Origin: Udeniomyces pyricola
Taxonomy: Eukaryota > Basidiomycota > Tremellomycetes > Cystofilobasidiales > Mrakiaceae
Assembly (NCBI GenBank): GCA_039545295.1
Contig: BCIK01000003.1
Span: 1,240,001-1,304,000 of the forward strand
DNA: 64,000 bases
Reading direction: 5' to 3'
Part shown: positions 1 to 10,457 of the stretch, in pieces
Position numbering within the stretch: the first letter of the stretch is position 1
Layout of the letters: every line of letters begins with the position of its first letter
Notes under the pieces: generated by a model
Databases searched by the model: none
Told to the model about the DNA's origin: nothing
Seen by the model: only the letters and a program-made list of their open reading frames with translations
Made by a program: the position numbers and the translations under genes

Positions 1-2722
1 ACTCACGCTGAGGCGTTGCCAACGATGCCGGCCTGAGTGATCTTGCCCGGAACATCGCTCGAGACTAGGTCTTCGGGCTTGACTTTGACATCTTCTCGTC
101 GCACGTGGTACTACAGAAACCAATGATAAATGTCAGCACAAACAAGTCGAATCAGGCGAGCAGGGCAAATTGATGCAACGCACCTGGTTGGGTCCGAGCA
201 TGTGCTCGTTGAAGATATCGAGGGCAATTTTGACGAGTGCCGGGTGAGCGACCCAGCTATATCGTGCGCAGGATGTGTGCATTAGCATGGAAACAACTGC
301 AAGCGCAATTCTTGAGGTGAAGAAAGAGACTCACGTTCCATCATGACCGGCCGAGACCTCCCTCAGCTTATCGGCCTTGACCTTGTTCATAGCAACTTCA
401 TTTGCTTTGGGGTCGTTCTTGATTGGAATCTGAGCAGACACTGGAAGTGGCAGTGTGAACAGAAAGGTTAAACGAGTTTCTGTACTTAAAGAAGAAACGC
501 AAGCGAGGATGTGAACTGAGCTGCGGTGACTCACTTCCACCCATGGCCGCTACTTTGCGTTTGTGGCACGTTTGAATGAGCAATCGGACGTAGGCGTCCA
601 TGAAAGGAACAGTCATCGTCACCTCGGATCGATCGGGCAAGATGTGCTTCTTATGCATGCGAGTCTTTTTGATATAGGAGAAGATCTGCGAGCAGAAAAC
701 GTTGAGTTTGGCCATGTCAAAGGCATGTCAGCGAAAATGATAATTTAGGCCCGTTGAGTCTGATGAAGTGATATGACGCACGTAGTCCCATCGACCACAC
801 TGAGAACACAGAGTCAGGAGATAACAGTGTAGATGACCGCCAAGTAAACAAGGAAACATATGCAGATTGTAGCAGTCAGTAAATGACAAACTGTGTAAGA
901 ACCTGTTCGGCCCAAAAGTGCAAGATCCTTACGTTCAAACCGGCAGAGTGTTCTCGGAGCTCGTAGATGATTTCGTCCATCTGGAACGCGGCCGGAAGCG
1001 TTTCGATGAGCTAGTAAGATCAAAGAGATGTTCGCAGGCGTCAGTACAAGCGCAGACAAATAAAGTTCAAGTGCGTGGTGGGTCAACAACTTACGACCGT
1101 CGCTCGGATCGTGCTGGGCGCAAGCTTGATGTATGACTCGGAAAAGTTGAAAACATCATTCCAGAGCCTATAAACCATCCACAGCGTCAGCGGGTTCCCA
1201 TCCAATCGTGGGCGAGGGGCACAACGAAATCAGCATCCGCCACGAACCTGGCTTCGAGATAGTGCTCCATCTTGGGCAGGTAAAAGTATGGACCGAAGCC
1301 CCTCTTGACGAGCTCGTGGGCATTATGATAGAAATAGAGGGCAAAATCAAAGAGCGATCCTGAGACGGCAACGCCATCAACGAGTACTCGAGGCTCCGAC
1401 AGATGCCATCCTCGCGGCCTAAGTAGAGTGTCCAAGGAGAGCCGAACTCAAGTCAGTCAGAATGCGCAGGCGCAGACGGAAGAGTGAGAGCGATAAAATG
1501 TGTAGTTACCTGACCAGGAGGACAGCTGGGTTAGGGTTGAGCTTGTAGCTCTTGCCGTTAGATTCGAGGGAGATGGATCCACTGCAAAGAAAGCAAGCAG
1601 TCACACAAAGCAAACCGAAGCGTCAGCGCCGTCGGACTCGGGCGAGTCCTTCGTTTGTCTTTTGCACATCACGATTGCGCAGCAGCTGGCTTTTCTCACT
1701 TGATAGCGTCGCGGAGGTTGATCTGTCCATTGAGACAGTTGTCCCAGGTGGGCGCATTTGAATCTGTCAAGGCACCGTTGGTCAGTCTGGTTTTCTAGCT
1801 TTGAGACATATGGAACAGGATGAGTGGAAGGAAAGCGGACCTTCGAAATCTGCCATGAACTGAGAGGAGAGTATAAGCGAGAAAAAGTGGTCAACAAGGA
1901 CCGGTCCGTTCCGCGCCGAGGCGTCATCTAGTGTCATCACTCACAGTTTTGGCTCCACTGTTCAAGGCTGAGGAACACGCATGTGTCAGTACTAGAGTGC
2001 AGGGATTGAGTGATGGAAAGGACAAGGAGACTAGGGCGACTCACCATTGATGACCATCTTTCGGTCGGTCGGACCTGTAATCTCGACCCTATCGGTTTCA
2101 AACGAACACGACAGTCATGCATAGACATGGGATAATTAATATCTTCAGCTTGACCATAGACCGAAAATACTGGCCAGAACGATCTCACCTTCGATCTTCG
2201 AGACCAGGGCCAATGGTGGGTCCTCGCCAGTTGGGGTCCTCGCGCACATGCTTCGTCTCGGGCGGGAACGTAAGCTGGGCGCCTTTGTCGAGCGCGTCCT
2301 GGAGCGTGAGTCGGGCGAGAAGTAGCTGTGAGGGGTGGGGGCAAACGTGGCATACAGTTTAGATATATACGAGTCGGTCTGCCGGTCGGACTCTGGATGT
2401 TGAATCGGGGCCGATAAAAGGGGAAGCAAGGGAGAGAAGGGGACGGGATTGGGAATGGCAGAATGGGCAGCGATAGATAGCGCGACCGACCTGCTTTCGG
2501 GTGCCGTCGAACGTCCTGTGGAGGGCGGCAAGAAGCTCGAGAGCAGAGGGAGTGAGGATCTCAGCCTGAGCAGGCGAGACCTTGCCTGGGAGGATGTTGT
2601 GAGAGCGGTAAGAGAGTGGTGGTCAGCGAGTGCGATTAAAAGCAGGTGTTATCGAGAAGAGGGAAATGATATGGGTCTCGAGACGGACCAAGGATCTGGA
2701 CGCCTTTGACTTGGGATGACAT
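1..2722 (-). CDS. MLS1: Malate synthase, 3' end outside window
   Basis: Condenses glyoxylate with acetyl-CoA to malate in the glyoxylate shunt, needed for growth on acetate or fatty acids; fungal enzymes are usually peroxisomal. Sixteen exons can be joined in frame: 2722-2689, 2585-2491, 2325-2189, 2088-2045, 1967-1945, 1859-1841, 1763-1700, 1581-1510, 1418-1248, 1167-1095, 1010-933, 799-782, 685-535, 440-335, 256-184, 110-7. They give 420 residues of about 540. The start is the ATG before [11 protein letters not shown]. The family signature [16 protein letters not shown] is present in full (residues about 263-278), as are [25 protein letters not shown] and AQIPIKND. A donor GTGAGT occupies positions 6-1, so the remaining exon(s), with the C-terminal catalytic part and any peroxisomal targeting tripeptide, lie off the left edge. 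Exons 6 and 12 are only 19 and 18 nt. Identity is secure; localisation cannot be seen. Confidence 0.96.
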
Positions 2723-3172
2723 GCTGGTGGTGATGAGTTGGTAGTGTAGTGGTGGAAGTGGGCTGGTGCGAGGGTTTGATGGGCAGAAAGGTTGAGGTAT
2801 GGAAGGTGAAAGGTGAGAGGCAGGAAAGGAGAGAACGTGATTTGGGCTGAGGAGCTGGAGAGGCGACCGTTTTCGGAAGAGGCCGCCCGTTATAACCGGT
2901 CGCGTTCCGGCTTTCTCCTAATCATCAACTTTCACCCGACAGATTTCGCATCCTTTCCCCGAAGTAGAATTTATAACGTGTAATATATCGCATTCATCAT
3001 TTCTCTCCCTGCTGCCGTTCGCCGTTTGCCGCTTGCCGTCGACTATCCGTTTGCCGTTCGCCGTCTTCCGTCGATCGAGTCATAATACCATCATGACCGT
3101 CATATATCATGCATCTATATCCTCGTACACATCCATCCTTCCCGCCCAACACTCCTAGCTAGTATCCCACCA
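2723..3172 (-). promoter_or_regulatory. Malate synthase upstream region
   Basis: This 450-bp gap holds the presumed promoter and 5' leader of malate synthase and the 3' flank of the Nop8-like gene. No gene is seen. It contains a heptamer array of CCG/CGG triplets (listed separately) and, near 2889-2912, ACCGGT followed shortly by a second CCGG. A binding factor is inference only. Confidence 0.5.
3015..3070 (-). repeat. 7-bp step array of CGG triplets
   Basis: On the plus strand CCG occurs at 3015, 3022, 3029, 3036, then 3047, 3054, 3061 and 3068. This makes two blocks of four copies with an exact 7-bp period, separated by an 11-bp step. The units are variants of GCCGTTY. In the direction of malate synthase transcription they read as direct CGG triplets, about 290-350 bp upstream of its start codon. 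Confidence 0.8.
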
Positions 3173-6100
3173 TCAAGCCTCGATATCCTCTCCTTCAACC
3201 CCACCGCGTCTCTTCCTCCTCTTGACCGCCTCCCGATGGCGTCTCTTGAACTCCCGCGTCAGCTCCAGATGGTTCTCGTCCCAATTCTCCTTGACCTCCT
3301 CCTCGGTCTCACACCGCCAGAATCCACCGATGCCCTTGCCGTCCGGCTTAGCGGCCTCTCGTTCCATGAGCGACTCCGCTTGTAGCTTCGGTCCCTTGGC
3401 TCGCTCGGTCGGTGGGAGGTGGAGGAAAGGGAAAAAGTACGGGATCGACGCGTCTTGACGGAAAAGAGAAGCCAAAGGGGCAGACGCTGAGCTTGACGAT
3501 GCGTGGGGGATAGTTGAAGACGGGGCGGACGAGGAGGACGCGCCAGGAGTAGCGTATGCATAGGAGAAGGCTGACGTGGAGGGAGGTAGCGATGGCAGGG
3601 CGGATCCAAGAGTAGGGTCGGCCGTCGGATCGAGGTCGAGATCCAGATCCATGGGCAGAGATGAAAAGAGCGAGAATGAGGGAGCTGTAAACACAGAAAA
3701 GACGAAATTCAAGCAAGGCAATACCGATAAGAGGTCAGCGTCGACGTTCACGCGATAAGACATAGAGAGAACTGAAAGGAAAAAAAAAGGGGGCGAAAGC
3801 AAGACAAACCTTCATCCTTCGGAGCAAACATGCTTTTGAGCAAGCTTGTCTTGACCTTCTTCGATGGTGGAGCATCGTCCACGTCTTCGTTCGCGACAAT
3901 CGCCGTCGATGGACCGTCCTCATCATCGCCACTATCTGAAGAGCTCTCGTCGTCCGAGTCACTAGACTCCGAACTAAAGCCTGAGCTGTTCTTCTTATCC
4001 CCTGCCTCATCCTCCGACTCATCGCCTAGGCCTTCGATAACGAACCCGAACCCTCCTCTCAGTCGCATGGCAGACTCTTCCTCCTCCTCGACGGCATCGT
4101 TGGACCACGACATCAACTCCTTCATTGCGAGGGCCACAGGGTCGAGCTCCTCCTCTTCTTCCTCCTCTTCGATGACCTCTTCCTCCTCTTGGGGCACCAC
4201 CTCGGGTTCAGCCTGCACCTCAATGGCCAACTGTTCCTCATCAATCGGAGAGATCATATCGACGTTATCCTCAATCAAATCGGCATCCTGATCTGGCAGG
4301 CCCTTGAACACGACCTTTTTGGGTCCTTCCATCGCGACTCCTGTCGGCTCAAACGGCACAACGGGGGCGTTGGGAGCAAGCGGGCCTCGAGGCATCTCGT
4401 CCTCGTCGTCACTGTCAAGGAGGTAGTTGGGCGTTGGTGCTCGAGCCATAGGCTCAGGAGAAGAAGGAGGAGAAAAGGCCATGGCTCCCGTGCCTCCTGA
4501 CGAGCCACCAAAAAGGTCCTTGAGGACATCGAGTCCTCGAGACTTCTCGGCCAGGATCTCGGCAGCGAAGGGATCATCTTGATCTGGTTTGGTGACGGGA
4601 GCGGGGACTGAGGGGATCGGGGCGGATTTGATCTTAGGTCGAGGGGCAGATGCTTCGGCGTTGGGTTTTGAAGGGGGAAGGATGGAAGGCTTAGGTTTCG
4701 TCGGTTTGGGCTCCGTGCTTGACGCAGCAGCTGCCATCGTGGAAGGAATTGTCGGGAGTTCGGGTTGAACAAAGAGAGGAGAGGGCTCGCCGTCGTCCGA
4801 GTCGTCGGACGCCATAGGAGCGGGAAGCTCTTCGTCGTCGTTAAAGAGCGAAACGCCAGTAATGGGCTCTCCACCACCCAACGGAACCCAATCATCAACC
4901 TCATCATCGTCCTCTCCTTCCACGTTGGCATCCTCTCCATCGTCCATACTGGCGTAATGCGGCGCCGGAACGTCTCCTCGAAGGTTGGCGAGAATCTTGA
5001 GAACCTCGTCGTTTCGCTTCCTACCCAAGAGAACGACTTCCTCATCCCCTTGTTCATCTCCCTGACGCGTCCATCTAACAATATCTCCATCTCCTTCGAC
5101 ATCCTCGCAAGTCCAAACCCCCTTGGCGGCGTCTGCCTCGACACCGCCATCGAGCATGTTCGATCCTAGGTGCGAACGCTCGTACCGACGAGGGTCGACC
5201 ACGATTCGACGAGATCGTGTCGGCGGCGCAGAGACCTTAGACCCTCCTTTGCCGGTCTTCTTCTTTTTAGGAACGACTGGCTTGGCTTTGTCTTTTGCTG
5301 ATGTTGATGAGGGGAGGGGAAGTGAAGGAGCCGGAATGGGATGAAGAGGTCGCAGGATGACAGGTCGGATGAGGTGTTGCAGGGGGGTGATGTACCAGTT
5401 CTAACGTCGTATATGATTGTCAAGACGCATGTATATGAGTGCATGGTTCGATCAATAACGAGAAGGATGACTGTACGTTGCAAGCCGTAACTGCGATACC
5501 GAGCAGAAATAGCAAGAAACGAAACGCACCTTCTTGCCCTGAGCTGACTCGATGCTCACTGGCTCCATGTTCTTTGCCTCAACGCCTTTGACCCCTCTCC
5601 CAAGCTTAATCTTCTTCTTCTTTTGCTGTCCGTCCCATTCGACGGGCATGGCAGGAACGGCTCCCTCCGCGTCCACAGCATCGGAAGAAGGCCGCTTCAT
5701 CGAGGCTCGCTCCTCTGCAAGCCGGTCCGAGTAGAGCTGCTTCGCTTCGCCGATTTTGAGTTGAGAGCCCTTCCAGGTCGAGCCGGAAAGGAGAGATATA
5801 CATCGTGAGATTTGAGCGGGGGTAGTAGACATCGTGAGGAACGCAAACGTCCGGGGATTGCCTGAATGACCGAATGACCCGCGTCGAGAAGGAGAAATGA
5901 TATGTTGGGATGAGCACGAGCCCGGGCGGAATGGATCACGCAGTCTCGCGTGTTCGGTATGGAGATGGGGCAGAAACATTTCGACTCAAATCCAGAGAAG
6001 TGACGTACCGAATGCATCAGCCCCGACGCCATCGACCTTGTGTACGACACCAAACGAGGAGAATCGGCGTTGAAGGTCGGCGTGAGTGATTGAGGGATTG

Positions 6101-6174
6101 GTCAGGCCACCGACGTGGATTCGTTTGACGACGGGTTCCTGAACGACCTTGGGCTGGACTGCCGCGGCAGGCAT
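3173..6174 (-). CDS. NOP8: Nop8/NOL8-type nucleolar RRM protein
   Basis: Probable nucleolar RNA-binding protein for 60S ribosomal subunit biogenesis. Exons 6174-6009, 5861-5530, 5400-3810 and 3684-3173 join in frame to 866 residues. Residues about 17-98 form one RRM, with RIHVGGL as RNP2 and RTFAFLTM as the degenerate RNP1. The middle is long, acidic and serine-rich, with a glutamate run near residue 620 and a stretch of alternating Ser/Asp/Glu. The basic C-terminus, with ELTREFKRRHREAVKRRKRR, resembles the conserved tail of NOL8/Nop8 proteins. An upstream in-frame extension exists (towards 6273), but the ATG at 6174 directly precedes the RRM and is preferred. The RRM plus acidic middle plus tail architecture supports the assignment; the RRM alone would not. 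Confidence 0.78.
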
Positions 6175-6814
6175 GTGGGAAGAGGAGAATACCCGAGGGG
6201 ATGGGGCGCAGGGTAAGCTGGAAGTATTGGCGAGCGGGATATGGAGTATGCACGTCGTTGTAAGAGGTGTCAAAAGTTGGAATTTGGATCTGGTTCAAGC
6301 TGTTCAGCTCGCTCGCCTCATCGATCGATGCCCTCAGACTCAGCCGGCTTAGATAATTAGTTTTCGCTTGTCTCTATATATGTTACAGCCTCACACCAAT
6401 CCACAACACAAGTCCAAAGCAGATGCATCCATTGTGAAAGGACGAAAGTGTTGGAATATATGAGAAAATCTGTGCGCTATATATATGGCCGGTACGTATA
6501 TATGCATCCGGCTACGCGGAACGTACAAAAACTCGTGAAAAAAGAAAATTGGCTAACGGGCCAGCCGGTGCAGATCTTCAAGGTGAAAGAACGAAGGATA
6601 TAAGAAACCGAGCCCAATTGCTCGTTCTATATAGGGGACGGTACAATAACAAGGATCAAGATGGACGACAATCAAGATGAAAGAGGGTCTGAACATGCTC
6701 CGTTGACGACCTGGATAACCTGGAAAGTCCTGTACCATAACGCTACTATAAACGCGAGACAAGACATCGGAAGGCAAAAGATCATAGATGACTAAAAAGG
6801 TGACAAGCCATTTA
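6175..6814. other. Intergenic, Nop8 promoter side
   Basis: Holds the 5' flank of the Nop8-like gene and the 3' flank of the membrane-protein gene. It includes AT-rich patches such as TATATATA near 6480 and 6500, of the kind found around fungal polyadenylation sites. No coding exon or RNA gene is recognisable. Confidence 0.5.
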
Positions 6815-8078
6815 TCAAGCCAACTCGTCCAGCGACTCGCCGGCAGATGGCAGACGGTTTTCGAGGCTAGCTCGAGGATTGGTATCGCCCCGGATATGAC
6901 TGTTCGGAAGATCAAGGGAGGTCGCCAGAAAATCGTTTAGGGCAGTATTGGAATCTCGGCCGACGTGGGCGCGACGCCGAGTGATATTGTCAAGAGAGCT
7001 GGTGGTAGTCTTGGTCTGAAAAAAAAAAGTCACAACCAAGAAGTCAAGTAATTGAGCTGATGGCCAGACCAAAAGACCTTGGCCCATGTTGAAAAAGAGA
7101 AAAGGAAAAAGACGCGAAGTAGCCCTCACAGCAGCTGTTCCCGTCGCTATGACTGTCGACGACGGGATCACATACGACGGCTTTGAAGTAGCTCCGCTGC
7201 TAAGCGCATTGTCAGACTGGTTGGATCCATAGAAGAGCCAGAGTAGGACGACTCCAAGAGCCAGGATGAGAACGATACCAAGTCCCGTCAACCACATTTT
7301 TTTACGGTGTCGGACACTCTTAGATTGTTGTTGTTTGAGCCACTCGGCGTCGGACATGCTTTGGTTCGGTCCGCTGTTCTTCTCCACGGCCACCTGAACA
7401 TGATGCAAAAAGCCGGAACAAGGAGCGATGTTTCAGCCAAGGATCAGCACGAGTCCCGGCCCTATCAGTGCTCAGTGGGCTCGTCAGTACTCTTCTCGCT
7501 TACCTGCATCCGGTTCAGGAACGTCAGCGAACGATCCTCGCCTTGATCTCTGCCTCGGATTAACACTCTCTCCTCCATGGCTGTCTTCTCTAAATCTTGC
7601 GTCTTGTCCGCGCTGGGCGCCCATGCGAGAGCTGGACTCGGTGGGGCGCTAGCAAACTCAAATGGACTGGCTCCTCTAGAGAACGACGGGGCAGGTGGAG
7701 AGAACGAAGTGTTGATGGTCAAGGCCGGTGGGTTAACTGTGCGAGTGAGGGGTGCGTGAGATTGAGGTTCCTCTTGGTGATCCCAAAAGGGTTTGGTGAC
7801 GTGGCCGGAGCGTTCTCATAATGCGTTTGGGTAGGACGATCATATCGACTTGATTCGTAGTGGGATGAGCTGTCTTCTATTGAGCGGTGGGCTGAGGGTT
7901 CGTTACTGTAGACGGGAGGAGGAGCTTTTGGGATGAGGCTGCCTGCCAAACGCGAAGAGAGGGGCAAGTCATATCTTGATTGATGGGAGGGCGAGAGAGG
8001 CCGACCTGACGAAGCATGCGATTGAGAAGGTGGGGTTGGGAGGCGGATGTTATCGAAGTGCCTGGAGGTACGAGCCAT
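6815..8078 (-). CDS. Single-pass membrane protein, unknown
   Basis: Not recognised. Exons 8078-7907, 7736-7504, 7393-7130 and 7015-6815 join in frame to 289 residues. The first 135 residues are proline/serine-rich and probably disordered. One strong hydrophobic segment, about residues 169-191 (WLTGLGIVLILALGVVLLWL), follows a basic stretch (KSVRHRKKM), so the N-terminus is predicted cytosolic under the positive-inside rule. The tail of about 95 residues is Ser/Thr-rich and ends in SLDELA. There is no signal peptide. Plain translation appears to shift frame near 7740-7800. A 170-nt intron with donor GTAACG and acceptor CACAG resolves this and gives PPVY-INPPALT. The first intron rests on splice signals and phase only, so residues around position 58 are less certain. 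Confidence 0.7.
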
Positions 8079-8712
8079 AGCCAAAGAGGTATCAGAATGG
8101 GAAGCATCGAGAGAGAGAGAGGGTGACAGGGATTCAAGCTGCCGTTACTACATGGTGGGAAGAAGACGAGACAACGCGATCTTGACCATAGACGAACATT
8201 ACAAAGGAGCGCAGAGAAGCCTAGGGTTAGTACTTTGATACACCGGCGGGAAGTGGGTGTACGTGGGTTGTAGAAGGTGATGGTAAGAGGATGGGTTAGC
8301 GAAAGCTAATAGGAGGAGCACGAGCTAGCACACTGGAGGGGCAAAGTGAAGAGATCTGAGAGCAGCATTCAGCTTAATAAAGCAAAGAGGCACGAGCGGT
8401 TTGACTGCGGCTGCAGGGATGTCCGTGCGGCTGTCCATGCAATGAGAAAGGACGTTTGGTATTTGAAACGGCCCAAACAAGGAATATTCCTGACCCAGGC
8501 CTTTGGGCTCACCCGGCGAGAAGCTCGGCGCGACGCTCGATCACCCCATTTTCCCACGACCTGGCTCCGATCTTCATCTCAACCATCAGGTCAAGGATCG
8601 ACGATCAAGAAACCACCAAACTTCCTCTCAGATCGTATGGCACGGGAGGGCCAGTGGGGAGGTGTCTACTCCCCAACTCCATCCTACTCCTCAGCCACAC
8701 AAAGAAGCAAAC
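8079..8712. promoter_or_regulatory. Divergent promoter, 634 bp
   Basis: Shared 5' region of the minus-strand membrane protein and the plus-strand 146-residue protein. No convincing binding site, coding exon or RNA gene was seen. Confidence 0.45.
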
Positions 8713-9522
8713 ATGACCCACTTCGCCGCCACAGACTCCGCTTCGGTTGTCGCTGCCCCTACCCCCTATACCAAGGCCGCCTCTGTTACCTCTACCAACA
8801 TCACTATCCACAACGAGCACCGCGACGACGATGATGACGACGACGGCTTCGAGTCTTCTTCCTCAGATACAACCCAGCGAGCATCTCCCCCGTCTCGATC
8901 AGACAGTAACTCGCCCAACAGCTCGTCCGATAGCAGTTCTGGCTCGTCCTCGCCTCCGACGGGACTCTACAACTCGCTCGAGGATTACACCCGTACGTCG
9001 TGTACCCTTCCTCCCCCTCCCTTTCGTTATTCGGACCGTTGCGAGTATCAAAGACAAGCCGAACTTTGGTGAAGCACAATTACCTGGATCTCTTTGCTGA
9101 CAGCATTTGCCCTTGCCTTCCTACTTTCCCATCGCTTCTCCAACCCATCTATAATCTATTCGACATATCCTGGTCGGTCTCTGGGGTCGCTCGTATCGGT
9201 CTTCTACCTCATCTTTTGATCATTCAGGAGTGATGGCACTTTACCACGCGGGTATGTTCAAGCAGGCTAGGATCCTTGCTACCAAGAGCGATGTCGCCGC
9301 CGGCAAGCACAACGCCAAGTGGGCAAAAGTTCAAGCCGTAAGTTGAATGCTGTACTAGATACGCGTGGACCTTGATACTTTCTTCTTCTCATTTGTGTCT
9401 TGCCACTGATTCATAACTTTGTATGTCCTGCTCTCTCGTCTTTGCCATGAACCAATCAAATAAACAACCAGACCGAAGCCGCTCAGGCAGCTGACAACCA
9501 GCCCAACACCCAGACTTTCTAG
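8713..9522 (+). CDS. Small acidic/Ser-rich protein, unknown
   Basis: Not recognised. Exons 8713-8992, 9228-9337 and 9472-9522 join in frame to 146 residues. The N-terminal two thirds is low complexity: Thr/Val-rich, then HRDDDDDDDG, then a long Ser/Pro tract. The only part that looks folded is the short C-terminal segment RVMALYHAGMFKQARILA, a possible amphipathic helix, followed by SDVAAGKHNAKWAKVQA. The protein ends with a Gln/Asn-rich tail. Introns have standard ends (GTACGT..CAG, GTAAGT..CAG) and keep the frame. The ATG at 8713 is the first in frame close to the Thr/Ala-rich start. A regulatory or scaffold role is possible but unsupported. Confidence 0.65.
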
Positions 9523-10457
9523 CCAACACCTCCACCCCCGCTCCCACGGCAACGGATATCCTTTCGATTTAATCATGACCCACACCACATATGCATTTCA
9601 TTTCCTCTTCCCAATCAACCCGTTGATGCCTCGCTATACTTTGCATCTGCTTCATCCCTTCCACGTGTTTTACCTCGCCCCTCCATTACTGAACCCACGA
9701 CCCTTTGTATCGTCCTTCGCATAGCCGTTTTTCCCTCCTCTACCACGCTATATTTTTCTTTTGACTTATTTATTCCCGTCTCACCTTTCTACTCACCTCC
9801 CCCCCCCTCTCATCTGACCTACCCCCTTTTGCCCCCTTCGTCCGTTCTTCTCCTCTCATACACTCTCCAACTCCGGCGCTCTCTCTCTCTCTCTCTCCTT
9901 GCTTCGTTAGTTATGTCTTTCTCTCCTGATCTGTTCCAGGCTTTCTCTTATTTCTCTTTCTCTTCCGTGCTTCTCTTCTTCTCCATCTTTTTTTTTTCCT
10001 TCTGATTTTTTTGACTTCTTCAAGATTCGTTTTTTGTTTTTGTTTTTTTGTTTTGTTTTTTCTTCCTTGGCCAAGGGTCGACCTCTCCAATTTGTAAACA
10101 GGACCTTTACCCTCCTTTCTACCCTCTTCCGGCCTTTTAGGACGCACTTCTTCTTTCCTTTTCGTCTTCATGATGAACCCGACCTAATAAATGGCCCGAG
10201 ATGGAGATATCATGATCATACCCACAAACGCAGGCAAAGAATAGAAAAAGAAAAGAAAAAGAAAAGAGGAAGAACGATGCTGATACTCTTTCTGGTGCTC
10301 TGCAACTATCTCTCAGCCACTCCTCCCCCGTCGCCGGCCCCACTATGGCCTTTCCCGGTCCGGCCTCTGATCCGACTTGCGTTCTGATACTCTCAACTTC
10401 CTTCCTTGGCAAAGGGCAAGGGCGGAGGTTTTTTTTTTTTTTTTCTCGAACGATTCT
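9523..10457. other. Convergent 3' regions, pyrimidine-rich
   Basis: Lies between the stop codons of the 146-residue gene and of PRP6. Strongly C/T-rich on the plus strand, with a run of C near 9800, CT repeats near 9880-9898 and T runs near 9990-10060. No coding exon is supported. Confidence 0.5.

Noticed and set aside
2885..2912. Carbon-source-responsive-element-like sequence CCGTTATAACCG before malate synthase.
   Set aside because: It is one base longer than the yeast CSRE consensus and lacks the required central bases; not a convincing match.
7722..7822. Apparent frameshift in the membrane-protein gene.
   Set aside because: An intron from 7906 to 7737 with donor GTAACG and acceptor CACAG restores the frame, so a mutation is not needed.
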